A stretch of 64,000 nucleotides of DNA from Owenia fusiformis (taxonomy: Eukaryota; Annelida; Polychaeta; Sabellida; Oweniidae): assembly GCA_903813345.2 (NCBI GenBank), contig CAIIXF020000005.1, positions 31,499,375 to 31,563,374 of the forward strand, written 5' to 3'. Below, in pieces: positions 49,895-63,649 of the stretch. The translations under genes were made by a program, and so were the position numbers. Numbering within the stretch: the stretch's first letter is position 1; every line of letters starts with the position of its first letter. The notes beneath the pieces are model-generated. The model did no database searches and had not been told where the DNA came from. It worked only from the letters and a program-made list of their open reading frames with translations.

Positions 49895-52800
49895 GAGGGG
49901 TCCGCGCATTATACCGAAACCCATTATACCGACGTGCATTATACCGAAACCCATTATACCGACGCGCATTATACCGATACCCATTATACCGACGCGTATT
50001 GTACAGAAAGGCGTTATACCGAATGCCATAATCACTGTTCCACAACTAGTTACTTTGACGGAACCTCAATGTAACAAATGGATGAACTTCCTGGTTACGA
50101 ATTTTTTGCTTTCTCGATTTAAACCTACAAATAAGTCAAGTTGTAGATTACAATTTTGCCCAAAGCTAGAAAATATAGCCTAGTTTTAATAAGTTTCTTC
50201 GATTTGGAATTTGTTTTGTAAATGAAGCTGCAATTTATATACTAAGCCCCTCGCTTTTGTTACATTGAAGAAAGCCTGTTATATTACCAATGTATGTTAC
50301 TTTGTCAATGGGGATTTAGCCCGACCATTTTTAGAAAACTTGTAAATCTCTAGAATTTGTATAAAGGTAAATAACAGTGCAAAAACTAAGTTGTTTTGAT
50401 AGAAAATTACACACAGAATTCAAATACAAGAAAATATTAGTCTTTAGTGGTTAAAAATGCAGATCTCCTAAAATCTCATTAAAATGAGACCTTAACGAGA
50501 TTTCAAAGCTATATGGAAAAGCCACTATTAGATAGATGCCTTCACTAGGCTATTCTCTGTACTTGTGTCCGTGCCTCATTGTGAGTAGCGAGTGTAAATT
50601 CTTTTCGGAAACAAGATTATGTTTTCCCTGTAATATGAATTGGAGATATCTGACAAAATATGGATAGCCTAAAATATAAATTTGAACATGCGGAAATACT
50701 TTCCTTAATAGGTCGTTCAGTTTTCTTGTTTTTTGTTCTACACAACACTTGTGTTTAATAGCCACGCGTAATTATTAATAAGCGTAATCAGATTATTTCA
50801 AGCGTCGAAATAGCTTATTTTCGTCGACGTATCTACACAAATCTAAATCATTTACCGTTATATTGAGCGATCTAGATGCGTCAGTGATAATTGTTTTCAC
50901 TCATCGGCTTTAGTGGCCCGCGATACCTTTTATTTCATTCATTTGAGACGCAATTGATATATTGGCAACAAATCAAATGTTCTAAATGATTTCTTCTTCA
51001 TTTTGGAATGTTTCTCCTACCCGATATTCAAAGATGTGTCTTAAATATTATACTTTACATTGATCACGATTCTTGTACTTTCTGTCTTTACGACTCCCGT
51101 TCACACTTGCAAGAGTTGTTGATTACATTGCCTTGATCGTTGGTCGAACTTCGATTCCAACTAAATCAGATTAATCAATTAAGAAATGTAATATCATGTT
51201 TATCCAAGCAAATAATTGTAACAACTACATTATTTTTTAGCAGTATTGACACCTAAGCAGGGTAGCCTAGTGGCGTAGACTGAGGCTACTTTGCGGTTGA
51301 ACGTCGTGTGATACGGAGGTCCCGCGTTCGAGCCCCAGGTACGGAGTTGTTGATCATTGTCACTACGGACACCCGGTCCGAAGGTCCAACCGTTTACCGG
51401 CCCTTGGCATGGGTTGGTTCTCTGGCCGCTCTTGCCGGAGACAGATTGTGAGACTGTGGTTGGTTCCTCCACTAACGTGCTTTAGTAAACTCCGGGAGTC
51501 ATATAGTATGGTAGCGGGCCCCCACCAAGGGCAGTAGTGGAACGACGCGAATCGGTCCCAGTATGGTTGCCTTGCAACTGAAGAGACTCGAGGAAATCAT
51601 GCCATTCGCAGTGACCCAGAAAAGCCTTCGTTTCTTAATTTGACATTTTAATTCATTTATTTACACACTTTATTCATTTTACTTTCCAGGCAGTTATATA
51701 TGATTTTTTATTGGTCAAATGAATGAACGAGACATATTGATACTATTAAATACATCTAAACACAACACACATAGACTAACATAACATAGCTGCAATATCA
51801 AAATCTAATTGAGAATCAGATGACCTGCTAAGCCTAGTATTGATTTGCCCCTAAATATATATTTAAGAGACGCTGAATATTGGACTTAGTTAATGAGCAC
51901 CATTTTAAACTGCCAATTAAAACATGTATTCAATGTTTCAAACAATGAAACTGAAATATTGGGCAAAATAATTGATATTTCGTTTGTGGAATGAAAACTG
52001 ATGATTGAGATAATTATATCAGTGGAAATGATGCCAATTATATGAAAAGAAATGTTTGTGAAATGGTAAGAAAATGAAATAACTTGAGAATTAATGGGAT
52101 CATTGGGGCACACATTGATAAAAATCACACTTGGATTTGTAAAGATTTAAAGTAAAACAAATGAATGCGTTTCTAACTATCGCCATGACAACATATCTTG
52201 CTCTCTCTCCATGACAACAATTTTTGGCCCCATCAGCACAAGATCGAAAATACAGTAATTATCAAGTTCAATAAGAAATGCAAAACTTTGTATTTATAAT
52301 TAATAGCACAATTATTTATTTCTACCAATGAAACAATACAGTAAAAACAAATGTTTACTTCATCGAATACAGAATTTACCACAGTTAAATATATTTTATG
52401 AAGTACAGTGTTTACCATAGTCAAACATAAATAACAGAATTATATTATGACTTTATTCTAGAATGAAATGCAGAAATTGATTAACTGGAATTAAGTTTGT
52501 TAAGACGACCCCTCAATCCGAAACGCCTAGCATCAGTTAAAAAATTTCTAGCCGCAACTGAGATGTAAAGATGTTCAAAGATTTAAAATCCCTGAGCTAT
52601 ATCTGAAAATATGTCTTTGCGCGATGAACTTTTAATTGAATATGAATATATAAAATATAAAAAAACAGATTAACATCCAGTCTCATATTAAAAAGTTTAA
52701 AGTTGAAATATTGTGGATGAAAATAAAAATGAATTTTTAATTTTCAAGACGTGTCTGTTCAATGAAAAAATCATGAATAATTTGAACCAAGATGTATGAT

Positions 52801-53301
52801 AAAGTAATATATAAATTATCTATTTTATATGCTGATACAGTAGAATTTCTTTTTGCTTTTCAACATAGCACCATATTTGACTTTTCAGGCTCCATTTTTA
52901 TTATTCTTTGCCTACATAATGTTACTGTGCACTATCATACATGTACATAATCATGTGTCTACATGACGTTTTGATAGAGTATAGAGCTAGATTCAAAGCA
53001 CCGTTCTTGCGAGTTTCAAATGTAAAATATTGAAAAACGTGCGAGTATGAGGACCGCAACTTTTTATGTCTACACTGACAAAAACTTGAATTCCCGCTGT
53101 AAAGATATAGTCCCACGCAGAAGTGCACATAAAACTGAAAGGTTAAGGCAATGTGCTGTCCCACTGGCACGGATTTCGGTACAACTTCGGCCTATGTTGG
53201 TTTTCGGCACAATGCGCGTCGGTATAATAGGTTTCGGTATAATGCGCGTCGGTATAATGGGTTTCGGTATAATACGCGTCGGTATAATGAGGTGATCCCT
53301 C
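49895..53301. mobile_element. 3.4-kb non-autonomous foldback element with CATTATACCG terminal repeats
   Basis: The left end GAGGGGTCC is followed by about six ~18-bp repeats alternating CATTATACCGAAACC and CATTATACCGACGCG (to about 50025). The right end is the complement (CGGTATAATGGGTTTCGGTA, 53165-53290) finishing GATCCCTC. TIRs are thus themselves tandem arrays. No transposase frame; the interior is AT-rich and hosts a SINE at about 51257-51630. No clear target duplication. Confidence 0.75.
51257..51630 (+). mobile_element. tRNA-derived SINE nested in the foldback element
   Basis: Box A GTAGCCTAGTGG at about 51262 and box B GCGTTCGAGCCCC at about 51325, spaced as in a tRNA. A GC-rich tRNA-unrelated body of about 280 bp follows (GGACACCCGGTCCGAAGGTC and CACCAAGGGCAGTAGTGGAA). 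GC content contrasts sharply with the host element. The minus-strand frame at 51230-51472 is a shadow. Confidence 0.75.
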
Positions 53302-53849
53302 CTTAGGGGGAGACTTTTCTTCTAAAAATGTCGTGGAAATTCTGCCTACAACTCGTAAAATAAGGAAAAAGAAAGATCGTCACTTAGAGGTTCTAACATT
53401 CTGTTACCGTTTCGGTAACTAGTTTGGAGACTGCAATTACCAGTCGCTGGCAGTGATATAGTTGCTTCAAGAGCCATCCTTGGTCCAAGGGTATTTCTCT
53501 TCTTGCCATGAATTTAAGCATAAATGAAGTCCTTTGAAGAAGGATGTCAAGAGCGGATGTGTAGTTTTTCTAGGTTCGTTTCACCCAAGCCTTAATCTCT
53601 TGACGGAAAATCAAATTGACAGTTAACGACTATTTAAATCCAGACAATGCATCTTGATGAGATAAAAAACACGATAATATCCTTAATAAGGAAATAGAGC
53701 CCATTTGACAAAATGTCTACACTTGCGTAGACTTAACTGTGGCATTGAGAGAATGAGAGTAGATTAGCTTACCTTGAACCAGAGAGGATCACCGACCTTC
53801 GTTAATTTTACTGTCACTTAGTACAGAATAACGCAGATGCGAGTAAGTA

Positions 53850-54467
53850 CAGGGTGGGCCAAAAAACGCCACTTTTTTTCAACACACTACAACTTTTTTA
53901 TTTTCCAGCCTACATACCCCAAATTTTGCAGTTAAATAGTGCCAGGGGTTCTTAGTAACAATATAATGTAACAAGTCCTTCAACTTGGATTATATTTGAT
54001 CTAAAAGAGGAGTTCAATTGGTCCGCCACCCTATTTGATGATATATTTTAGTTTTAGTCAACTTTGCTGATATAGCAGTATGAATGAAATGTTAGCTACG
54101 TTTTTCCAGCCTTTCTTAATTGCCAGCTTTAGTTGAGCAATTTTCTAGATTGGGTGCCTTCATACAATCTCCTGGAGACCTTCCCGTACCCTATACGCAC
54201 TGGGGTTTGCATGAGGCCTATTAGCTTGGTGATCATCAGGCCGTATCAGTTCAGGAACATTTTGCAAATTATGCTTATTTCTCATGGCACAGCACATGTT
54301 TAAGTGAAACGCTGGTGATATATTTTATTCAAGTAAAAGTGTATAATTCATGATCCATGGCTAGATAACAACCTCAAGTTTCATTTGGTATGCAAATTAT
54401 GATTTTGTATCAGAAATTAAAAAAGTTGTAGCATTTTGAAAAAAGTGGCGTTTTTTGGCCCACCCTG
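53850..54467. mobile_element. 618-bp mariner/Tc1-type MITE
   Basis: CAGGGTGGGCCAAAAAACGC and CACTTTTTTTCAA at the left match the complement at the right (GCGTTTTTTGGCCCACCCTG), flanked by TA on both sides (53848-53849, 54468-54469). TA duplication and a CAGGG start fit the IS630-Tc1-mariner group. No transposase. Confidence 0.85.
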
Positions 54468-54469
54468 TA

Positions 54470-57400
54470 GTTACCAGTTTCACCACCAGGTGACTCGTTC
54501 GGGTCAGATAGCATGGCGGGTATTGTAGAAAGTTCCCTTTAACTTAAATTACATCTGTTTTAGTGGTTCAATTTTCATATAACCCTTATGCATCTAAAAG
54601 TTATGCGAATTCAAATGTGTCAAGTAAAAGAAAATGTCATCTGTCTAATACAAGAAAAGATATTCCACTTCTTGTGATTTTGTAACATGGGGTCTATGGC
54701 CATCAACCCGAACAAAAAGTCACATTTCCCCCAAAAATTCAATTATCAAAGTTGATAAACTTTTGATAGATTTCAAATATGACATCACTTTGACTGAATT
54801 TTGAATATCTAATGACGTAAATCAAGATTATTTCTACTCGCATCTAGGTCCAACAATTCATATTCTAAAATCATTTCATGATAAAACGTCGATCATTCAG
54901 GTTATTAGGCAAGAATTCGCTTTTAGTTATGATCTTTAAACCCGAAATCCTGATTTTAGGTTGAGATCAATAGAAACTCAACAAGGTACCCTACTTTTTG
55001 TATTTTGTCTGAGTTTTGGATATCAAAGTTTACATTAAAAAAAATTTCAGTAATTTACTCCAAGTCTTCTTAAATTCTATTTTTTATTTGATAAATAGCT
55101 GAAAATGTCAGATATAAATGAAAAAAGAGTCTAATGACCTTCTAGGCTATTAATAAACATAAGTTGCTTGTTTTGAAAAATATTTGCTATGTTCTTACAT
55201 TTCTGATCTAAATCGTTAAAAATCGTTAAAAATCCAAGACTCAACGCCTCTTTACGCTTTAACAAATGACAGACTATTGTAGTATCAGATCACGACAATT
55301 TCGTCAAATTAATCTAAACATAAATTAGAAGTCATCACCCGTGAACATTTTTCTTTTTCTTCATTTCCACTGCCTTACCAGATTAACCTATAGCCGATTT
55401 AAAAAACTCCTAAGTATTGTTAAACAAATTGATGGCCTATTTGTAGTCCACTGGTGACAACCCTCAATAAATCTGAATTAACGGATGAGACATATCCTCA
55501 ATTTTCTGTGTGGAACTATTATTGGGACACATTGGATGTCCGTGGGCGTGCACTGAGAGCCAATTCCTGATTATGATGAGGTCGACTATTTTATGTTGCC
55601 ATGACATTCTATAAACTAATTGTCAATTTTCGTACGTTATATGTAATAGTGGGATGATATTCAGAATTGTAGAAACATGACAGCAAAAATAGTGTCAAAT
55701 TAGATCTTATTCACAATACAATTTCTAAAAACGATCCATCGAAGTAAAAAAAAATTATATCAATACCATATTGCCATTGGTAGGTTCTCAAATATCAGTT
55801 GGCCAAATGTAATTTTGAGGCAAAACTATTAAGCTTATGTTCCAAGAACAACTTATGATTTTTTTATTTTTAGAAAATATGCAAACCGAGGAGAGAAAAA
55901 TAAACTGAATAGCAAAATAGCTTTCTAGATCTGATATTATTATTTAACAGTACTGGTTTGTACAATTCGTATAAATGTAAATCGTTATGAAGACAACGAT
56001 CTTAGGGCCAAGTATACAGATGAATCTTGTTTTTCTTTAATCAGAAGTTGTCCTCAAAAACAGATAAAACAAACACATTTATCTTGGGTAAATAGGAAAA
56101 TGCCATCTGTATCTATATTTATGAGTGAAATATGATCAACATTTTATTTTTCTGGACATCTAATCTCATAAAAGAAAATGAAATGAGTGAAGAAATTGCT
56201 CAAATTGACCTTAAATTGCGTTTCGTGACAAAAGTGAATTGATAGCTTTATGTCGATTTCATTACCAGCAGAATCAAATAAAAGATCGTTAATTTTTTGA
56301 GCTCACATATATTGTTATCGCCTGCTTATCTTGCTGTCTGTCCGTCCGTCTGATGAAAACGTTTAATCCATCTACGTGCAGTCTCAAGTCTGTGGACCCT
56401 GAATAAATGAAAATGACTAACATCACAATCAAATACTAGACAATCACAAGACAAAGAGAGAAGACAATAAAGCAGAAAGAAAACAACGGATGAAGACACT
56501 GATGCAGCAGCAACAAATGATGTCCGTCTCTCAGTCAAAACATTGGTAGCTAATTCGAAATCCTCTACGACATTTGAGATGGTTTTCCTTTTAAAACATG
56601 TCCACGTGAGGTTGTTAATTGTTCTATGTGGCGTCTCAAAAGCTCGCCTTGTTTCAAAATGGCGGCCATTTTCATTGCGGAAAAATCAGGTTTTCAGTTC
56701 TTTTTGCTCAAAAGTTTTCCACCAGTTACCTTAGTTTATAGGTTGTCAATAATGCAGTTTTGGCAAAACAAGTCGCAAATTATCAAAATGGCCACCACTT
56801 TTATTGCGGAAAAATCAGGTTTTCAGCTCGTTTTTGTACTCATCAATTTGCTTGAAATTATACAGGTACCTTAAATTCTAGGTTATCAACAATGTCTACA
56901 AGTTTCAGCAAAACAAGTCGCAAATTATCAAAATGGCCGCCCCTTTTATTGCGGAAAAATCAGGCCTTCAAGTTTTCATCATAACACAGGTATTTCATCA
57001 ATGTGCTTCAAGTACAGATATCTGTAGGGTTATAACTTCAAAAGACCGTGTATTCAGTTTGCTTGAAATTGTGCAGGTACCTTTAATTAATTAATTCATA
57101 CGTGATAAATAATGTCTACAAGTTCTGGCAAAATATGATACAAATTACAAAATGGCAACCACTTTTATTGCTAAAAAATTATGCATAAAAGCTACCTCAT
57201 AATTAGAGTACTTGTGAAATTCCTCTGTTCCAACCTCATTGTGGGAAATAGTATTTATTGACCCAGCCTAATACCATGTTTTCTATTCTAGTTAGCCAAA
57301 TAATATTTGGCAAATATATGCAAAAAACTTTCTTATCTCATACTGTAAAATATTAAAAATATTGAAACCTTACCATGACAACGTTATGCTTATACAAAAT

Positions 57401-57723
57401 TAACTGGTATAATATTCTTCAAACAAATGTTTTTCGTTCATTTACTTTGGCATTGGGTAAAAATGTTACGTTAAATATGTTTCCAAACATTTATCTAGCA
57501 TCTTCACTTGGTAACACTCATTAGGCTTTGTGTATTGATAAAACTATCTCTTTATGTAACCACAGTTTTTAAATCTGAGATAGAAGCTGTCGAACAAATC
57601 TGTGATGGAACCAACCACAATGACTATGTATCATTATTATGTAAACCGAGTGGGCTTTCTCGTGGTATGCCACGAGATAGCCTTCTCCAAACAAAATGAA
57701 GAGAAATCAATTTAGAAAAAAGC
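54470..57723. other. Gene-poor stretch with a minisatellite at 56650-57190
   Basis: No supported gene. 56650-57190 repeats CAAATTATCAAAATGGCC and TTTATTGCGGAAAAATCAGG about four times at 110-180-bp spacing. Confidence 0.6.
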
Positions 57724-57725
57724 AC

Positions 57726-57813
57726 GGGGGGTAAGTCACCTCCCCTCTGATATTCTCTTTACTAATCCGTTTTAATATAGATGATTTAAGAGGGAGGTGG
57801 TGACTTACTCCCC
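57726..57813. mobile_element. Short inverted repeat, MITE-like, 88 bp
   Basis: GGGGTAAGTCACCTCCC and GGGAGGTGGTGACTTACTCC are arms around about 45 bp of AT-rich loop. Confidence 0.6.
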
Positions 57814-58217
57814 ATGGAAATTTGACAAATAAATTGGAACACCTACTTGTATTTGTACAGCACGATACTGACGACGTCTTTTCAACATGACGACGTCTTT
57901 GTCAACATTAAACTGCATATTGGTTGACATAAGATCCCGAGCTTAATATCTCTGCTGATTATCTTTGTAAACAATAACAATTTTCTCATATAGTATTTTC
58001 ATATCGAAGTCGGATCAATGTCCGGAAATCTACATTGTCTGTATTTTCCCTGACATTTGCAGTAAAATCATATCTTGCAATTTTGAACTTGAAACCAATA
58101 TTTTATTTTCTTCCCTTCTGTGTCATTTTCGTATGCCTGCTACGTATTTTAGCTAACAGAGAAACGATCGGACGTTTTCAATTATGAATTTTGAGTCTCA
58201 TAGCATATTTTTTTCAG

Positions 58218-58462
58218 ACACGTTTCATTGTAAACAAGATCAAGGCATTGACATACAAAATGTCACCACCTCCCATTTGTTACAGACCCCGACTGCCCAA
58301 CACTGTTACACAGACACCGAACAACCAACTTCCGAACATCGGCGACAAAAAGAGTTGGAGACTTTTAACAAAATGTCACATAAAAATGTGACATTAGTGA
58401 TAATAGTAAATCCGATCAAAAAATGTTTTGTCAAATCATTCGTCATTTTGAATATATTATAA
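58218..58462 (+). CDS. Unrecognised open frame after a strong acceptor, possible orphan last exon
   Basis: ATATTTTTTTCAG|ACACG is a good acceptor, and the frame then reads FHCKQDQGIDIQNV, HRRQKELETFNKMS to a TAA at 58460. Its GC content is above the surroundings. No family recognised and no partner exon found upstream. A second frame overlaps (58191-58391), so chance is quite possible. Confidence 0.2.
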
Positions 58463-61400
58463 CAGAAGTATTTGAGTAATCAGAAATCATATTTCTTGTG
58501 ACTGAGGCCATTTAATCATCTTTAAATTCCTTAATTCTTCTTCTTAAAAAGAGCCATAATTGGCCTCTTTAAATGGGGACCAAATCTGATGACTGGTATT
58601 GTATTTATAAAACTTTTTTTATGGGAAATTGCAGCCATCTTGAATTCAGATGCCATCTTAAAATGTCTTCTTGAGGAGATGTCCTATGTCCCTTTGGCAT
58701 CAGCATACAACATTTAAACTAAATCTGTCAACAGTATCAACGATACTATTCATTCTATGAAAAAAGCTGGCCATTTTGAATTGAGTGGCCATATTGAAAA
58801 TTCTTTCATAAGCAGAGGCAATGCCCATAAGGCACCAGGCTATAAAAATTAAACCAAACCCATCAACTGGCATTTCAGTTATCCCTTTCACAAATCAGAC
58901 AGATGGACAGCTTCTCTGTATCCTTCCTCTAACTTTGATGGCACACCGAAACAATTGTACTGTAGCTACTTACGACTTACAGTATGAAGTGACATGGTAC
59001 CAAATAATTCCTTAATTTATAGCACTTGAAATAGAAGATCCTTGAGATAGTGGGATTTACATTCAACTAATTCTCTGATTTGTAGCAGAAGATAAGTAAC
59101 AAAAATCAAGTTTATATTTTATACAAACAATGTTATTCTGGTTTTATTGCACATAAACCAACAATCCTTGTCATGGAGACAAATATACACATACAGACAG
59201 AGGAGGAATTTCCCATGATCCTCTAAAAACATTTTAATGTATTATGGGAACTTAAAACTCCTCTTGATACAAAATAAGGAACTTTGGAAAATAGGTTTCC
59301 AACAAGGTTGTGAAAATGTGATAATTACATGGATATACTGTTATAGATTTAATTCACATATTGGGAAATTCGACTTCATTATTCATTATATCAATCAAAC
59401 TACCCAAATGTTAGACCCAAAATACATCAAAATTCAGATTAAACAGATTTCATAATGAAATATGCCTTGATGAATTCATATCAATGCTTCAAAATAAAAT
59501 TTACATCTAATCAGTCAATTTCTGATTGGAAATGAAATGTAATTCCATGTCCAATAGAGGCACGTTAATCTATTAACGAGCCTCTAAAAGGCCCATGTTC
59601 AATAGAAGGCCCATGTTCAGTAGAGGCACATTAATCTATTAAAGAGCCCTTAAAAGGCCCGTGTTCAATAGAAGGCCCGTGTTCAGTAGAGGCACATTAA
59701 TCTATTAAAGAGCCTCTAAAAGTCCCATGTTCAATAGAAGGCCCGTGTTCAGTAGAGGCACATTAATCTATTAAAGAGCCTCTAAAAGGCCCGTGTTCAA
59801 TAAAAGGCCCGTGTTCAGTAGAGGCACATTAATCTATTAAAGAGCCTCTAAAAGGCCCGTGTTCAGTAGAGGCACATCAATCTCTATGTTCAATAGAGGC
59901 ATGCTAATCTAAAGTCTCTATATTCTTTTAATCTAAAGGCCCTTGTTCAAATTAATAAAAGCATGTTAACACAGAGTTTTCAGAATGATGTTCAGATCTT
60001 TTAACAAGTTATAATGATTACTTAATGTTCATAGACTATATATCACGTTCTTCATATATTACAAACAATTTGTAAAAACAATAATAATAACAGCTCATGT
60101 AAAAATGGTTATCCTAATCTAATGTAAATCTACATTCATTAAATTTTACATGATTTCTATTTACAAAAAAACTCTTTCGGAGCACTCGCTTTAGGCTATA
60201 AAAATCAATCGTGGATTTCTGGGATTTAGAGAACAGGATGTTATTTCATGTTATGCCATAATTAATATAACTAATAGATTGAGAAAGTGTGGATAGGCCT
60301 AAAACATAAAATTAAATCATTAATATCGATAATTGAACACGAAAATGACCAGCATGTTACTTTTTACTTAAAGTGTGGAATTTGAAAGTAATGAAAATGA
60401 GATTTAAGTTAATGTTTAAAATGTTACGTTTAGATTTTAACATATCCACAAACAAGTATCTCGATTGAAAACTGCTTTTTTATTTATGGGAAGATAATAG
60501 CATCAGTTAAAATTAGACAAGGCAGGTTTCATTGAGGCATTAAGTCTTACGTGCCATTGCTGTGTTTTTCACATGATTAATTCAGGTTCATAAGTGATCA
60601 CTTTGAACGAGGCTTCTACATTGAATTTATTACTTAATAGATTTGATCATTAGTGCAAGCCACAAGTACCAAATGCGCTTTTACTTCATTAATCATATTG
60701 TTTTGTGGCTGTGTTGATTTGACTGATTGAAATCATTATTTAACGTTTTTCAAGTAATTAGAGTTTAAGGAATTGTTATCATGAATAAATAAAACTAATC
60801 TGTATTATTATTTTCTTTCTTCTACTCTTTTAACACATCAAAACTGAACAAAAATTTGGGTTATTAAACCTCATTAAAGCTGATTCAATTATTGCAAAAA
60901 ATGTTCGGCAGATTACTCATAATGCAGTATTATATAATTGTATCAGTTGCAAACGAGTTTATTGTTGTTACATTCAATGTAGAGTTATTTCATGTGCACA
61001 CGAACCTCATTAGAAGCCTGAAGCCTTGAATACAGTATATCTGTTCATGTGAATGTATAGCACATGCAACTGTATTATTGTTATCAAAATGGGAAAAATT
61101 GTGATCAAGTGAAATAATCATAATGAAAAGAATTCATGAAAATTTCATGCATGAATAAAAATTAATTTAACGAATATATTTGTTGAGGATTCACAAGCTT
61201 AAAAAGTTTAAGGATGAGATTCAATAAAAGTTGAAAACAATATTTGAAGAAGAGAGATTCGTAAACTTAGATAGTGTAAAATATGAGATTCTAAGTTAAA
61301 AACGAGATTCAAAGCCTGCAGAATGTACAGAACAGAACAGAAACGAGTAAAAAGGGTAAATAAAAATATTGGGCAGAAAATATTTACAATAGGGCACCCA

Positions 61401-63620
61401 AAATTTTGTTGGACATGTTAAATGAGGACATTCGTGTCTTAAGATGTGACAACATTCCAGACTTTTATGAGTGACATGATAAAAAAAATACTGTACATAC
61501 AATTTCACAATATCAAAAATGTCTAAGACAAAACATAGAACCTTTAAACAAAATCTTTAAGTGAATAATTCCTTCATTAAAGTACCTCAAAGAAGGCAAA
61601 AATAATATGTATGGTTAAGTACCTCATGCGTCTACAATACTAGTATACAAGACTGACCTAGGTATATTAACTATAAAGAAATACTTTCATATCATACAGA
61701 ATCATTGTTCTTAAGTTTAAGGCTCATTCAAGGCACAAAACACAAAGATAATCGAAGGACCACAATTAAATATAAAGAAAACAATAGAACGTTTCTTTTA
61801 ATATTCTACAATATGCCAGATTGTGTAGTCAATACACATCTTCCTAAAGTCGCCTTGTGCACACTAACTATGGCAAATATCAATTGAAATGCTCAAAATA
61901 TTAACCCTATATTATGCATATAAATTGTACAAGATCTGGGGTATTTACAAACCTTTTGTTCATATACATAATTCATAATTCAGAGCATAAAATATCTCTG
62001 TTGCTATTTAAGACTTATTCTTCATGCTATAAAAGCCAGTTCTAGTGTATGAGACAAAGATGAAATCAACCATTTTTATTCTAGTTCCTAATTCTCATCT
62101 ATAGGTTCATGATTGGATAGTGTCAAAATGAATGAACTCATTTGGAATAAATTTGCATCATAAAACTTCGCTAATCTTAGTCTTTGTCAGGTCAACAATG
62201 CTAATGGGTTGAAATGCCATTGTCTGATGTCAGATCAAAGGGCTGCACTGACAATCTTCATTATTGATGTCGGGTGAAGAGCTGACATTGTCTGATGTCA
62301 AACAAACAAACGACATGACAACCATAGTCTGATAATCAAAAAGATACAATTTATAAAATTATGACAAAAAAACTACATTACTGAAAGTCTTCATATACTA
62401 GAACTGTTTTGATGGCTTTTAGAATATACAAATGTAGAATTCATTTAAACGCATTATCTCTGGGATCCATGTACAAATCCAGCATGTAATTGGAGTCCCA
62501 ATAATAGCCACCTACTCCTAACCTATAGAACTCTCTAACTGTGCTAGTTGTCTTTGTTCTACAAACATCCACATGATACCAGACTTTTTGAAACTATCCC
62601 TATTTAACTAGCAACACCGACCGACATTGCGAATTGCAATGAGTCATAACTCTGACAATATGAGATAAGACAACTTCCTAACTGTACATCCGGAACTAAG
62701 GAGCGAGTCCTAATTGATCTAGGTTTTCAATATCCAAGTTTGTTGGCCTTGAAATCAACTTACACTATCACTATGATAATACATGGAACAAATCGAATCC
62801 TAAGTCTAATTGATTAAATTTAGGTTAAAGCACCAGTGTTAGCTGTATAACTATGGTATATTCCAATGTATCTCTTAATTATTAATCATACATTGTATGC
62901 ATATGAGACACAGTCAAATACACCTAGCCATTTAAGTACAAAAAGAAACAATATAAATGACATACATATACATCTGTTACCATGGTTACGTATATAATTG
63001 AGTATTTTGTTAATTATGTTTTGTTTTACTGACATGTTACAGACCCATGTTACAGACTGATGGTGTTACAGATACATGTTTTATTTAAACTGTATAATTC
63101 ATGTACATGTCACAGGGATTTATTCACATATGACATGACGTTACAGATACACGTTTTATATTGTGTAACGCATTGTTACAGACACATGTTTGACTGTACA
63201 TGTACATGTCTAGATGTTACACATGAGCAAAATTCATAATATATTCATTTTTAGTCTTTTATACAATTGCAAGTCACGGCTCAGCATTTTTCTCACAAAC
63301 ATTTATTCTCAGTCTTTCGTTGTACCCTCCATGCGTTCAATCCCAAATTTCATCAAACTTCGTTAAAATTTATTGAAATCATTTGTACACCCATATATTT
63401 CTTCAATAAAACAGATAATTGTAAATATTACATTAAAATGTACATTCAAAATATACAGCTTTTAAAAGTCTTTGTACATGTACATATGAAATAACCGACT
63501 TCATGGCTCAACTTGGAATCTTTCAAAACTAGTTCTAGATTCATAAATAGGAACAAATATACATATAATTGAATAAATAGTCAAGATGTAAAACATTCTC
63601 ATGGAATTCTGATGATAAAA
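58463..63620. other. Gene-poor AT-rich stretch
   Basis: No supported gene. It contains the 66-bp array at 59555-59905 and degenerate GTTACAGACACATGTT repeats at about 63030-63215. Confidence 0.6.
59555..59905 (+). repeat. 66-bp minisatellite, about five units
   Basis: Units AGGCACATTAATCTATTAAA, GAGCCTCTAAAAGGCCCGTG and TTCAATAGAAGGCCCGTG repeat nearly identically, so recently expanded or homogenised. Confidence 0.9.
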
Positions 63621-63649
63621 CTGTACTTATGTCATATCAGAAGGGCATG

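Noticed and set aside
51230-51472. 80-residue minus-strand frame
   Set aside because: Antisense read of the SINE body.
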